A stretch of DNA of 64,000 bases from an uncultured Nocardioides sp. (GCF_947488025.1 NZ_CANKYS010000004.1:186001-250000), one strand, 5' to 3'. Shown: positions 35,138-45,679, numbered from the stretch's first letter. The notes: a model not told the origin generated them from the sequence alone. Translations and numbers: made by a program.

Positions 35138-38100
35138 TCACGGCACGTTGTCCAGGGTGTAGGAGTCTGCCGAGCCCCTGTCCCCGTTGTAGGCCATCCG
35201 CAGGTGGTTGGGCACGAGCGGATCATCCGTGTAGTAGGCGTTGACCTGGTAGTAGAGCGTCTCCCCGGCTGCCACCTTGGCGTTGGCCTGCTCCTCGAAC
35301 TCCCAGTACATCGTCGGGTAGTTGGCCGCCCGGAAGAGGGGGACGATGTTGCCAGGGTTGCTGCCGCTGCCCCCGAGGGCCTTGCCGATGAGGTGGCCGC
35401 GGTTGTGGACGCCCGCGATGTACCCGGGCGGGGTGTAGCTGGCCGCGGTGCCGGAGGGGTGGCCGGGCGCGATGCACGCGATCGCGAGCCAGGCCCGGCT
35501 CTCCACCCCGTTGGCGGTCTGCACCTGCTGCGGCGGCAGGTAGTCGTACCAGCTTCCCGACATGCCGCGCGGCAGGCACCTGTTCTCCGAGCGGGTCCGC
35601 GTCCCGGTGTAGGGCCGCGGGATGGGCCGGGGACCGGTCTGCGGCTCGGTGGTCGGCCTCGGGCGCCTGTCCACGGTCGGCGGTGCGTACTGCGGGATGG
35701 ACACGTTGGCGACCGTGAACATGATGGCCGTCGCGAAGCCCAGGATCAGGACGGCCCGGACCAGCTCCTCGGTGATGATCGCGCTCGTCACCAGCCCGTA
35801 GGACGTCGCCGACATCATGCCGGTGGGGTCGACGAAGGTGGTCGGGTTGCTGCCCACGTAGCTGTAGGGGTTCCAGCCGACCACGCCGCCCGATCCGGGC
35901 CGCATGGGGTCGGTCGAGAGGAACCGGCCGGTCGTGGTCGACAGGTCGCGGGCCCCGAGGTGCACCAGCGCACCGTCCTGCAGTCCACCGCCGAAGCCGA
36001 ACCGGCTGGTGGCGCCGGACCGGGTGCTGACGGCGCCGAAGACGTCGTAGGAGGCACGACCGGCCACCGCGCCCTGCGCGTCCGTCATCGTGCGGACCGA
36101 CCCGAGGGCGTCGAGCAGCGGGTAGGAGGTCGTGTCGTCCTGCTGCTGGGCCAGGACCCCTTCGGGGGTCTGGACGAACGACGTCGTGCCGTCGGCGACG
36201 AGTCTCGGCCGGCCGTCGGACATCGCCGAGTCGTGGAGCTGCCGGGTCGTCGACTGCCCGACCGTCGTGCTCACGCGCGTGCCCGCACCGTCGTAGCCGA
36301 AGGTCGCGGCCTGGCCGCCGGTCTCGACCGACACCATGCGGTCGAGCCAGTCCCAGTCGTACGTGGCGGTGCCGTCGTCGACCACGTTGCCGTTGTCGTC
36401 GTGGACGATGGAGCGCCCGCCGACCGCCACGAGCTGCGAGGCGTCGTCGTAGGCGTAGCTCACCTGCGGGTCCGCCCCCGACCTGCTCGTCAGCCGGTTC
36501 CCGGCTGCGTCGTAGGTGAAGGCCTCCGTACGCCCGCCCGCGTAGGTCACCGACGTCAGCTGGTCGGCCGCGTCCAGCTCGTAGGTCTCGGTCCCGGCGG
36601 TCGTCGTGACCGCGGTGCGGTTGCCGTCGGCGTCGAGGGCGTACTCCGCCTTCTCGACCACCGACCCGTCCCGGGTGTGACGGATGGCAGTCAGCCGTCC
36701 CGCCGCGTCATAGGTCCACCGGCTCTCGACGCCGTTGGGCCGTGCCATCGAGCGGATCCGGCCGTCGCTGTCGTAGGCCGTGTCGGTCGTCCGGCCCTCC
36801 CAGTCGGTGATCGAGTCGAGGCGCCCTGCCGCGTCGTAGGCGTAGCGCACCTCGCCCGCGGGTTGGGTCATCGACGAGCGTCGGCCGGAGCGGTCGTAGG
36901 TATAGCTGATGGCGCCGGCCGGGGTCGAGACCCCGGCGACCTGGCTGCCGGGGGTGTAGCTCCACGAGGTGAGGCCGCTGTCGTCGGTCATCGACGCCCG
37001 GCGGCCAAGGCCGTCGTAGGTCATCGACACCCGACCGTCGCCCCCGCGCTCGGTCATCGACAGGGGTTGGCCGTCACCGCGGTAGGCGTAGTCGACGCTC
37101 ACCCCGCGAGCGTCGGTGTGGCTGCTCAGGCGGCCGGCGGCGTCGTAGGTGTAGCGGTGGGTCCGGCCCAGGGGGTCGCGCCGCGCGACGACGTCGCCCC
37201 GCTCGTCGTAGGTCACCGTCCAGTCCTTGCCCCGCGGGTCGGTCACCCGGGTCCGCCGACCGGCGGCGTCGTAGCCGAAGGACACGGTGGCGCCGAGCGC
37301 GTCGGTGGTGGAGGCCAGGCGGCCGAACCGGTCGTAGAGGTGGGTCTGGGTGGCGCGAGCGGCACCCTGCTGACGAGGGTCCCGCGTGGTGAGGAGGCGA
37401 CCCATGTCGTCGTACGTGCTGGTCCAGCGGTTGCCGAGCTCGTCGACCACGGCGGTCGCCCGGCCGCGTGCGTCGTACTCGTAACGGGTCGTCACGCCCT
37501 CGGGCGTGGTGACCGAGCTCAACAACCCGCCGGGGGTGTAGTCCGAGAGGGACACGCCTCCACCGGCATCGACCACGCGCACCGGACGACCGGCGCCGTC
37601 GTACTCGGTGGTCGTGCGCCGACCCTCGGGATCGACGGTCGCGGTGGGGCGTCCGGCACCGTCGTACTCGTAGCGGGTGACGTCACCGTCGGCGTCGATG
37701 GTCCGCACCACCTGGCCGGTCGGGTCGTAGACGTTCTCGACCCGGGAGCCGTCGGGGTACGTCGCCAGGCGCAGCCGTCCGAGGCCGTCATAGGTGTTCT
37801 CGACAGTGATCCCGGACGGGTTGGTGACCGTAGCGATGTCGCCACGCGCGGTGTAGGTCCAGCGGGTCACCCCGCCGGCACCGTCGGTCCGCGACCGCAG
37901 GGCACCGTCCGACGTGTAGTCGTAGGTCGTGGTGGCACCCGACGCATCGGTCTCGCTCAGGAGCTTGCCGGTCGAGGAGTGGGTGTACGACGTCGTGTGG
38001 CCGAGCTCGTCGGTCACCGAGGCCACGTTGCCGGCGCCGTCGTAGGTCGTCACCCGCGCCGGGTGGTCGCCGACCTGCTCCGAGACGACGCGGCCCTGGG

Positions 38101-41100
38101 CGTCGTAGGAGTAGGTGGTCGGCGCGTCGACGTGGTTGTCCAGGCTGAGCCGGCGGCCGGCGCGGTCGTAGGTGTAGTCCTCGACCACACCCGTCCCCGA
38201 CACGGCGCGGGTCAGCTGCCCCAACGAGTCGTAGACCCAGCGGCGGGTGCGCCCGTCGGCATCGGTCTCCGTGCGGAGCTGACCGGCCTCGTCGTAGGTC
38301 ATCGTCGTGCGACCACCCTCGGGATCCACCTCCGCGACCAGCCGTCCAGCGGTGTCGTACTCGAAGCGGGTCAGCCCGCCCTCGGGATCGGTCTCGCTGA
38401 CGACCCGGCCGGCGGCGTCACGGACCCACGCCCACACCTCACCGTTGGCGTCGGTCCAGCCGGTCTTCCGGCCCTGCCCGTCGTAGGTGAACGCCTCGGT
38501 CGCCCCCTCGGGGTCGGTCACCGTGGCGAGCGTGCCGTTGGCGTTGTAGGTGTAGCGCGTCACGCCGCCGAGCGGGTCGGTCCAGGTCAGCAGCTGGCCG
38601 AGCGGGCTGTACGTCGCCGACGAGGTGGCGCCCGACGGGGGCGTCATGCTCGTGAGCGACCCCTTGGTCCAGGTGGAGCGCCACTCGTTGCCGTCCGGGT
38701 CCTTGCGGTAGGTCAGGTTGCCCGCGGCGTCGTAGCCGAACTCGGTCACGTGGCTGGCACCGTCGTAGATCTCGTTGCGGCGGACCATCCAGCCCCGCTC
38801 GTCGTAGGACGTGATCGTCACGCGCTTGCCACCCGGGTCGGTCACCGTCTCCTGGCGCAGGCCGACCGACGACCCGATCTCGGTGCGGTTGCCCTCGCCG
38901 TCGATCACCGCCGTGAGGCGGCCGTCGGTGTACTCCATCCGCACGGCAGGGCGACCGAGCGGGTCCTCGACGGTGTCGAGGTAGTGGCCGGCCTTGTAGG
39001 ACAGCCGGGTGACGTTGCCCCGCTGGTCGGTGACGCTGACGAGGTCGCCCGAGGTGTCGTAGCCGTAGCGAACGGTGCTGCCGTCGGGTCCGGTGACGAC
39101 GTCGATGCGACCCGCTGCGTCGCGGTGGAAGTCGATGGCGGGGCCCGAGCTCGAACGGACTCCGTCGCGACCGAAGGTCAGCGTCTCGCCAGTGGTCTCG
39201 ACGATCTTGGTCAGGCCCTTGCCCACCGTGAGGTGGTACTCGGTGCCCCCGCGCGCCTGGAGCACGAAGCTGGTCGGGTCGTAGATCCCGTCGATCCCGT
39301 AGAAGCCGCCGTTGAGGTTCCCCCCGGAGAAGAAGAGCGAGCTGTCGACCGCGGTGAGCGTGGAGGTGGTGTCCTCACGGCCGGTGAACTGCGCCGTCGT
39401 CAGGCCGCTGACGAACGTCGAACCCTTCGCCGGGGTCAGGTCGAAGACCTCGTTGCGGCCGTCGGGCCAGGTGACGGTGACGAAGTGCGGGTTGTCGGTG
39501 ACGAAGCACAGCGGCACGAAGATGAGCCCGGCGCCACAGGCCGTCATCGACCACCCGGCCAGGCCGAGCGGACCGTTGGTCGACACGGAGAAGTCGGCCA
39601 ACGACACGTCCCAGCCCACGCCGAAGTCGCCCACGGTCTTGTCGAAGCTGTCATAGGTGCGGTTCACCGAGATCGGCACGCCGCCCATCCCGACCGTCAT
39701 GTCGGTGATGGTGGTGGTGTAGCGACCGAGCTTCATCTCCCCGTCGACGACGATCGAGGTGTCCACGGCGGTGGCGCCGCCGTTGCTCGTGGTGCCGCGC
39801 ACGGTCACGACGTACGCCCCGTTGGGCATGGTCGTGGGGTCGAGCGTGACGTCGACGTCAGGCCCCGTGCCGGTGCCCACGACCACGGTGTTCGGGTCGC
39901 CGGGCACCTGGTAGGTCACCGTCCAGCCCGCCAGCGTCTGCCCGTCGGGCGGAGTGAGCGTGGTGCGGACCTGCACGGGCTCGGTGACGATGGTGCCCTC
40001 GGTGAGGGACACGTCGCCGACGGTGGGTCCGGGGAGCTCCGGGTCCGCGCCCGATCCGCCGATCGGGATGGACGTGCCGTCACCGACCGTGACGGTTCGC
40101 GGGTCGTCGGTGACGATCGGGTCGAGCTGGTCGCTGGTGATCGTGCCGGTCGCGGTGAGGGTGGTGACGCCCGCGGGCAGGGGGTTCGCGACGCGCAGGC
40201 GGAACTCGATCGTCGCCTGCTGGAACGGCGCGAGCGTGCCGACCGCGACGTCGAGCGACGCACCCGGTGAGATGACGCCCTGACTGGTCCGCACCGACCC
40301 GTCGACCAGGGCGGCGCCCGGCGGCGGCTCCACCACCGCCCGAACGCCGGTCACCTGCTGGGTGCCGACCGAGCTGATGCCGATCTCGTACGCCAGCGTG
40401 TCTCCGGGGGAGACGCCGCCCGAGCCGTCGGCGTCCACGACGAGCCGGCCGCCGAGCGAGGCCGTCAGCGCGGGCTGCGGACGCGTGACCGTGGTGCGGG
40501 TCGGGTCCTGGGAGCCGGGCAGCGCCGGGTCGTCGGTCGGGATCGCCTCGGAGCCGGCGGCCAGGACGGTGCCCTGCGCCTGGAGGCGCGAGACCCCGAC
40601 CGGGAACGGCTGGTCGACGACCACGTCGACCGTCACGAGGCGCGTCGCCCCACCCGGGATGTCGGGGAGGCTGAAGGACGCCGTCCCATCGGCGATGTCG
40701 ATGCTTCCACCGTCGGGCGTCCGCCCGGAACCGGGCACGAACGACGACCCGGCCGGGACCGGCAGGGTGCCGGAGACACCGGTCAGGGGCTGGCCGCCGC
40801 TGTTGCGCACCGTCACGGCGTAACGCACGGTGTCGCCGGGAGAGACGACGTTGTCACCGGCCTGGTCGACGTGGAGTGCGTCGGTGAGGCTCGCGCCGAG
40901 TGCCGCGGGGAGCTGGCGCTCGACGTCGAGGCTGGAGCCGCTCGCGCCGTAGGCGTTGCCGCGCGCGTCCCGCCAGGTCGCGGTGCCACGCAGCACGGTG
41001 GTGCCGCTGGTGGCGACGGCAGCGGTGTAGTCGAAGGCGGCCTCGCCCACCTCGCCCGCGGCCAGCGACGAGGGTGCCCCGGTCACGGTCAGGGGCTGCT

Positions 41101-44100
41101 GGTCGGCGGTGGCCGTCGCTGTGAGGGCGTCGGCGTCCGCCGAGCCGAGGTTGGCCAGCCTGACCTGGTAGTCGGCGGATGCCCCGGCGGCGAGCGACTC
41201 GGGACCGACCGTCGACACACCCACGACCGGGAGCTCCCGGGTCGAGGTCGCCCGCACGAGCGGCGCCACCAGTCGACCAACACCGCCGGCCGCCAGCGCG
41301 AAGGCGGCGCCGTTGAGCTGGGTGCCGTCCTGCGCCACGAGGCGTGCGAGGTAGCCCGCGTCGGTCTCCCCGTCGGCGCGCGGAGACGGAACGGGCACGG
41401 CCCACTCGCGTCGGAGCTCGGCGGTCTCGCCGGGGGCGAGCCGGGCGAGCGCGGGCTCCTCGGTCGACGTCAGGACCGCGGCGTCGCCGTCGGGCAGGAG
41501 GGTGGTGACCCGCGTGTCGGTGGCGTCTGCCCCCAGGTCGCGCAGGACCGGTGCGAAGTCGGACCCGTAGGTGTACAGCCTGCGTGCCTGCACCGTCGAC
41601 GGGTCGAGGGTGAAGTCGACCCGGGTCCGCACCGCGCCGGTGACGGCAGGGTCGAGGAGCTGCTCGATCTCGTCCGGGGTGAGGGTCAGCACCGCCTGCA
41701 CGCCCCACGTCGCCCAGCCGCCGGGCTGCAGGCTCGTCCCCGCCACGTCCCCGGCCGCATACGTCACGCCTTCGAACGGGTTGGCGCGCAGGTCGATGCG
41801 CAGGTCGTCGTCCCCCTTGACCGCGACGGGCACCCAGGCGCCGGTCGCGACGTCCTCCCGCTCGATGGCGAATCCGTAGTCGGTGACCGTGGCCGCCTGG
41901 GCGTCGACGTTCTCCAGGCCGATCAGCGAGGGCACGACGAGCGTGGCACCGTCGTTGCCCACCGTGATGTCGAAGCCGAGCGTGTCCGAGGGCAGCGCCC
42001 GGTCCCGGTCGACAGAGATGTCGGTCGTCAGGTCGGGCACGACGACGGGGCCCGAGACGGTGTCGTCGGGGCGTCCGCAGTCGGCGCCACGAACGCTCAC
42101 CTCGGCACCGCTGATGCTCACCTGGTCGCCGAGGACGCCGCAGTAGAACTGGTTGGACCTGCCCGAGATGCTGATCTCACCGGCGCCCGCGAAGACCACC
42201 CCGAGGAACTTCGAGGAGGCGGCCGCGATGTCGATCGCCTTGGCACCCGACGCTCCGGCGAGTAGGAGCAGTCCGTCGTGGTAGGACTCGAAGGCCGGCT
42301 TCGACCCGGAGATCCTGATGTGGCCCTCGCTCACCAGGGTGACCCGGCCTCCGATGTCGGACCCGTTGAGCTGGATGTCGCACGTGGCGTAGTAGACGCC
42401 GGAGGTCAGCACCTGCTGCACCTCGTGCCACGAGCCGGCTGCGCAGGCCGACGACATGTCGTGGTAGTCCGGACCGACCTCGGCCTGGACGGCGCCGCCA
42501 GGGCGGAAGTCGGCGATGGCGGGCTCGACGGGGTAGTCGGTCACCGGGGCGAGGGCCGGCTCCGGCACGAAGCTGTTCTTCGTGGTGTCGGCCGCGATGG
42601 ACCCCGCGTAGGTCGTCGGGCCGACCACCGACTTGCGGTCGCCGACGAAGCGAAGGCGGCCGTTGGTGTGCACCCGGCCGGTGATGTCGCCGGAGCCGCC
42701 GCTCCAGTCGAGGGACGGGGATCCCTCCGCGTTGGCCCAGACCGCCACCGGGGTGGCCACCTCGAGGTGGTCGACGCGAGCACTGGCGGTGCCGCCGTCG
42801 TCGTCGGTCAGGGTGACGACGACGTCGAAGGCACCGGCCGTGCGATAGACGTGGGACGCGAAGAACGTGCCCCAGCCGGCTCCGGAGGTGGTGACCTCGA
42901 CCTCGTCGACGGTGCCGTCGCCCCACGCGACGCGGGCGACGTGGCCATCGAGCCAGCCCTCGTCCGTGAGGGAGCCGTTGACCTGGGTGACGCCGCCGGC
43001 GAAGGAGTCACCGTGGCTGAGGTCGACCGTGGGGTCGACATTGGTGACCACGACGACGACCCGGTCGGTGGCGGTGCCGCCGGTGCCGTCGGAGACAGTG
43101 AGCTCGAGCACGTAACGGCCGTCGTCCGGGGCCACGAAGCTCGGGCGCGCGCTGGTGCGCGACGAGAGGAAGATCGGCGGGCCGGTGGAGTCGGCGACCC
43201 GCCAGCTGTAGCCCACCTCTCCCGTCACGGTGACGAGGTCGGAGCAGGTCGTCAGTGACGACTCCCCACCGAAGTCCTCGCCGGAGACCGTGAGGCAGAT
43301 CCGGTGCGTGCCCGTGGCCAGGTCGTCGGGGAGGTCGAAGGTGACGTCGAGGTCGACCGGTCCGGCGGCCGGCAACGACAGGGTCTCGGAGAGGTCCACC
43401 GGCGCGCCGCCATCGACGGTGTACGACACCGAGGTGATCGTGGAGGCGACCACCTGCGGCAGGATGTCGGGCAGGGTCGTGACGGTCGGGACGTCGGTGC
43501 AGGTGCCGCCGCTGAGCGTCGCCATGTCGATGAGGCGCGCCCCGACCGCGGAGCCGCTGGCGCACTTGCTGCCGGAGCCCACGGCGAAGGAGTGGAACTT
43601 CACGGGCGGGTCGCACGGCAGCACCGTGTTGAGCCGGCCGGAGCCCTGGCCGTCGGACATGAAGGCGGTGATCAGGTTGGGCGACCCGGTCGTGGCCAGC
43701 ATCTGGCACGCGGTGCGTGTCGGCGGCAGGAAGTTGGTGCCCCCACCGATGCGCAAGGTGCGCAACGCCTGCACGATGTCCAGCTCGCCGTTGCCGTCGG
43801 CGTCCGCGTCCGCGGCCACCATGGTCGACGTGGCCGCTGTCGGGTCGAGGTCGAGGGCGTTGGCGCCGGTGCTGAAGCCGATCACCGCGACCTTGTCGAC
43901 GGTGCCGGAGGCGACCACCTCTTCGTGCAGCTTGAGAGCAGCCGCGATCTCGCAGTCGAGGATAGTGTTCGACCGGTTGTCGCGGTTGACGTCGCCGCCG
44001 CAGCCGGTCCCGCCGGTGCTGCCGGACACGTCGAGGACGTAGGCGATCGAGGTGTTCTGGGCCGGGGGGCCCTGCCCGATGCCGACCCCGGCCTTCACCC

Positions 44101-44827
44101 GGATCGCCTGGGCGTCCTCGTCCAGCCCGGTCATCGCGACGTCGAGCGAGGTGCCACCGGGCAGTGCGCCGGACTCCTCCGTGGCCTGGAGTCCGGGCTT
44201 CGTGCTGGCCTTCGAGGCACTGCCGTCCAGGGTGACGGTCGATCCCTCGGTGACCTGCTGGTCGGCACCGGCGTCGGCGACCGGGTCGCGCACCGGATCC
44301 GGAGCCGGCGGCTCCTCCGGGTCCTCGGGCTGCTCCGGCGCGATGCCGCCGCAGAACCTGAACCGGTTGTCGTCGTAGTCGCGGTCCCCGCCGCCGAACA
44401 GGTCCTCGAAGCCCACGACAGCACAGCCGTCGGTCCCGAAGTCGACCACGGCGTGGGCGATGCCGTCGGGATTCCGGGCGCCGTCGCCGAGGCGGAACTC
44501 CGAACCGCCGACCCGGATGCCGAAGACGAGCTCCTCGCCTCGGGCGTACGGGCCCACGGTCACGCTGGTGCCCACGTCGCGGTTCGTCGCGATCCGCACC
44601 TCCTCGGGATCGAGGAGGAACAGCGTCGACGTGAGTCCCGCGCTCGCAGCGAGCACCTCGACCGTCACCTGGCTCCCGGTGGAGAACAGCTGTCCACCGA
44701 GCACGGGCGCCGGATCGTCCTCGGCAGCGGCGGCCGGGCCGCGGCCGAGCGCCGCGATGACCAGCGACAGGCACACCGCGGTGACGACCAGGGCGAATGA
44801 ACGACGACCGAGCGCAACGAGACCCAT
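35138..44827 (-). CDS. Secreted Rhs/YD-repeat polymorphic toxin with VWA domain and nuclease tip
   Basis: The protein is about 3,229 residues. A Sec signal (RRSFALVVTAVCLSLVIAAL) is followed by a DUF4114-like calcium motif (DYDDNRF, about residue 140). Then come a VWA domain (about 255-450, DVSGSTGGTG), two PKD-like domains (about 540-690), CARDB/DUF11-like repeats (about 920-1600), and an RHS/YD shell with dozens of repeats (about 1690-2940). The core motif is near 3000 (STDPMRPGSGG, VDPTGM), a hydrophobic helix near 3005-3050, and the tip near 3130-3229 with RGHLIGKALGGSGSN...NIVP of the DNA/RNA non-specific endonuclease family. GTG/ATG options 44827 and 44845 are close; 44827 has GGGGGA before it. 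Confidence 0.88.
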   Translation of the reverse strand: MGLVALGRRSFALVVTAVCLSLVIAALGRGPAAAAEDDPAPVLGGQLFSTGSQVTVEVLAASAGLTSTLFLLDPEEVRIATNRDVGTSVTVGPYARGEELVFGIRVGGSEFRLGDGARNPDGIAHAVVDFGTDGCAVVGFEDLFGGGDRDYDDNRFRFCGGIAPEQPEDPEEPPAPDPVRDPVADAGADQQVTEGSTVTLDGSASKASTKPGLQATEESGALPGGTSLDVAMTGLDEDAQAIRVKAGVGIGQGPPAQNTSIAYVLDVSGSTGGTGCGGDVNRDNRSNTILDCEIAAALKLHEEVVASGTVDKVAVIGFSTGANALDLDPTAATSTMVAADADADGNGELDIVQALRTLRIGGGTNFLPPTRTACQMLATTGSPNLITAFMSDGQGSGRLNTVLPCDPPVKFHSFAVGSGSKCASGSAVGARLIDMATLSGGTCTDVPTVTTLPDILPQVVASTITSVSYTVDGGAPVDLSETLSLPAAGPVDLDVTFDLPDDLATGTHRICLTVSGEDFGGESSLTTCSDLVTVTGEVGYSWRVADSTGPPIFLSSRTSARPSFVAPDDGRYVLELTVSDGTGGTATDRVVVVVTNVDPTVDLSHGDSFAGGVTQVNGSLTDEGWLDGHVARVAWGDGTVDEVEVTTSGAGWGTFFASHVYRTAGAFDVVVTLTDDDGGTASARVDHLEVATPVAVWANAEGSPSLDWSGGSGDITGRVHTNGRLRFVGDRKSVVGPTTYAGSIAADTTKNSFVPEPALAPVTDYPVEPAIADFRPGGAVQAEVGPDYHDMSSACAAGSWHEVQQVLTSGVYYATCDIQLNGSDIGGRVTLVSEGHIRISGSKPAFESYHDGLLLLAGASGAKAIDIAAASSKFLGVVFAGAGEISISGRSNQFYCGVLGDQVSISGAEVSVRGADCGRPDDTVSGPVVVPDLTTDISVDRDRALPSDTLGFDITVGNDGATLVVPSLIGLENVDAQAATVTDYGFAIEREDVATGAWVPVAVKGDDDLRIDLRANPFEGVTYAAGDVAGTSLQPGGWATWGVQAVLTLTPDEIEQLLDPAVTGAVRTRVDFTLDPSTVQARRLYTYGSDFAPVLRDLGADATDTRVTTLLPDGDAAVLTSTEEPALARLAPGETAELRREWAVPVPSPRADGETDAGYLARLVAQDGTQLNGAAFALAAGGVGRLVAPLVRATSTRELPVVGVSTVGPESLAAGASADYQVRLANLGSADADALTATATADQQPLTVTGAPSSLAAGEVGEAAFDYTAAVATSGTTVLRGTATWRDARGNAYGASGSSLDVERQLPAALGASLTDALHVDQAGDNVVSPGDTVRYAVTVRNSGGQPLTGVSGTLPVPAGSSFVPGSGRTPDGGSIDIADGTASFSLPDIPGGATRLVTVDVVVDQPFPVGVSRLQAQGTVLAAGSEAIPTDDPALPGSQDPTRTTVTRPQPALTASLGGRLVVDADGSGGVSPGDTLAYEIGISSVGTQQVTGVRAVVEPPPGAALVDGSVRTSQGVISPGASLDVAVGTLAPFQQATIEFRLRVANPLPAGVTTLTATGTITSDQLDPIVTDDPRTVTVGDGTSIPIGGSGADPELPGPTVGDVSLTEGTIVTEPVQVRTTLTPPDGQTLAGWTVTYQVPGDPNTVVVGTGTGPDVDVTLDPTTMPNGAYVVTVRGTTSNGGATAVDTSIVVDGEMKLGRYTTTITDMTVGMGGVPISVNRTYDSFDKTVGDFGVGWDVSLADFSVSTNGPLGLAGWSMTACGAGLIFVPLCFVTDNPHFVTVTWPDGRNEVFDLTPAKGSTFVSGLTTAQFTGREDTTSTLTAVDSSLFFSGGNLNGGFYGIDGIYDPTSFVLQARGGTEYHLTVGKGLTKIVETTGETLTFGRDGVRSSSGPAIDFHRDAAGRIDVVTGPDGSTVRYGYDTSGDLVSVTDQRGNVTRLSYKAGHYLDTVEDPLGRPAVRMEYTDGRLTAVIDGEGNRTEIGSSVGLRQETVTDPGGKRVTITSYDERGWMVRRNEIYDGASHVTEFGYDAAGNLTYRKDPDGNEWRSTWTKGSLTSMTPPSGATSSATYSPLGQLLTWTDPLGGVTRYTYNANGTLATVTDPEGATEAFTYDGQGRKTGWTDANGEVWAWVRDAAGRVVSETDPEGGLTRFEYDTAGRLVAEVDPEGGRTTMTYDEAGQLRTETDADGRTRRWVYDSLGQLTRAVSGTGVVEDYTYDRAGRRLSLDNHVDAPTTYSYDAQGRVVSEQVGDHPARVTTYDGAGNVASVTDELGHTTSYTHSSTGKLLSETDASGATTTYDYTSDGALRSRTDGAGGVTRWTYTARGDIATVTNPSGITVENTYDGLGRLRLATYPDGSRVENVYDPTGQVVRTIDADGDVTRYEYDGAGRPTATVDPEGRRTTTEYDGAGRPVRVVDAGGGVSLSDYTPGGLLSSVTTPEGVTTRYEYDARGRATAVVDELGNRWTSTYDDMGRLLTTRDPRQQGAARATQTHLYDRFGRLASTTDALGATVSFGYDAAGRRTRVTDPRGKDWTVTYDERGDVVARRDPLGRTHRYTYDAAGRLSSHTDARGVSVDYAYRGDGQPLSMTERGGDGRVSMTYDGLGRRASMTDDSGLTSWSYTPGSQVAGVSTPAGAISYTYDRSGRRSSMTQPAGEVRYAYDAAGRLDSITDWEGRTTDTAYDSDGRIRSMARPNGVESRWTYDAAGRLTAIRHTRDGSVVEKAEYALDADGNRTAVTTTAGTETYELDAADQLTSVTYAGGRTEAFTYDAAGNRLTSRSGADPQVSYAYDDASQLVAVGGRSIVHDDNGNVVDDGTATYDWDWLDRMVSVETGGQAATFGYDGAGTRVSTTVGQSTTRQLHDSAMSDGRPRLVADGTTSFVQTPEGVLAQQQDDTTSYPLLDALGSVRTMTDAQGAVAGRASYDVFGAVSTRSGATSRFGFGGGLQDGALVHLGARDLSTTTGRFLSTDPMRPGSGGVVGWNPYSYVGSNPTTFVDPTGMMSATSYGLVTSAIITEELVRAVLILGFATAIMFTVANVSIPQYAPPTVDRRPRPTTEPQTGPRPIPRPYTGTRTRSENRCLPRGMSGSWYDYLPPQQVQTANGVESRAWLAIACIAPGHPSGTAASYTPPGYIAGVHNRGHLIGKALGGSGSNPGNIVPLFRAANYPTMYWEFEEQANAKVAAGETLYYQVNAYYTDDPLVPNHLRMAYNGDRGSADSYTLDNVP

Positions 44828-44940
44828 GAATCCCCCGATTGACATGTGTTGCCATGCGTTGGCAAGGGTCTTGTCATAGAGCATCCCGGACCGGCGTGGG
44901 AAGGGCGTCACCCGCGCCACGCCGACAAACGGGCCGGAAA

Positions 44941-44958
44941 ATAGCCCAAGTGGGCTAT
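44941..44958. promoter_or_regulatory. 18-bp perfect palindrome upstream of the toxin gene
   Basis: ATAGCCCA-AG-TGGGCTAT is perfect. It lies about 115 bases upstream of the Rhs toxin start, in an AT-richer 303-base gap (44828-45130) that holds no gene. It may be an operator for the toxin gene or for the acetyltransferase on the other side. Confidence 0.5.
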
Positions 44959-45130
44959 GCCGAACCCCCGATCGGTGGTCACGAGACCACGACGCTCCGA
45001 GTCGTCGGGGGTCGGTGTCGAGATGCAGCGAGGATCGACGAGCTCCACGCTGGATACCTTGACGAAACCCGTCCTGGCGAAAGCGCTCGTCAAGGTGCGC
45101 GGATCGCGACATGTGAGTACGTTCCATGTC

Positions 45131-45538
45131 ATGGGCGAGGCTCCCCGGGTCCGGTCAGACTTCGAGCCCGACGATGTTGCTCTCTCGCGGCTCCATGCTC
45201 TCGCGTTCGGTTCAACGACATTCACCGTCGCCCCGTGGGGAAAGCGGCTTCGCCACCACAGCCTCACGTGGGCCGGCGCATTTGCCGGTGACGAGCTAGT
45301 GGCGTTCGTCCACGTCGTTTGGGACGGCGGCGTACATGGTTTCCTCCTCGACACGGTCGTGCATCCATCCCACCAGCGACAGGGTTTGGGGCGAGCCGTC
45401 GTCGCAGCGGCGGTGCGGCGAGCCCGATCGGCCGGCTGCGAGTGGCTGCATGTGGACTACGAGTCGCATCTGGAGGCGTTCTACCGCGATGCTTGCGGGT
45501 TTCGACCAACCGCGGCGGGGCTTCTTCGTCTGAGCTGA
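45131..45538 (+). CDS. GNAT-family acetyltransferase
   Basis: The 135-residue protein has the GNAT core: LVAFVHVVWDGGVHGFLLDTVVHPSHQRQGLGRAVV, with the acetyl-CoA loop QRQGLG, then YRDACGFRPT at the end. I chose ATG 45131; GTG 45113 is also in frame. Neither has a good Shine-Dalgarno site. The substrate is unknown. Composition is less GC-rich at the 5' end than in the neighbours. Confidence 0.75.
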   Translation: MGEAPRVRSDFEPDDVALSRLHALAFGSTTFTVAPWGKRLRHHSLTWAGAFAGDELVAFVHVVWDGGVHGFLLDTVVHPSHQRQGLGRAVVAAAVRRARSAGCEWLHVDYESHLEAFYRDACGFRPTAAGLLRLS

Positions 45539-45679
45539 GCGTGCGTGGCCTGTCCCCCCGCGCCCCAATGTGACCTCGTCGCAACGCGGCAGTAGAAGGC
45601 AGTTCAGGGCCCGGTCACGAACCCTGACGTAGGAGCGTCAGCGTTCAGACGCAGGTCTCGAAAGTCGATGACGGCGAGG

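Noticed and set aside
36300..39200. Tandem DNA repeats in the Rhs gene that might suggest a CRISPR-like array
   Set aside because: The repeats are degenerate YD protein repeats of varying spacing inside a coding frame, without identical repeat units or spacers.
34931..40270. 1,779-codon open frame on the plus strand
   Set aside because: It lies antisense to the Rhs toxin gene. Its Gly/Val/Arg/Asp-rich composition is the mirror of YD repeats in GC-rich DNA, with no domain or ribosome site.
45131..45679. Toxin-linked mobile island boundary next to the IS
   Set aside because: No attachment site, integrase or tRNA gene is visible. The IS alone explains the junction.
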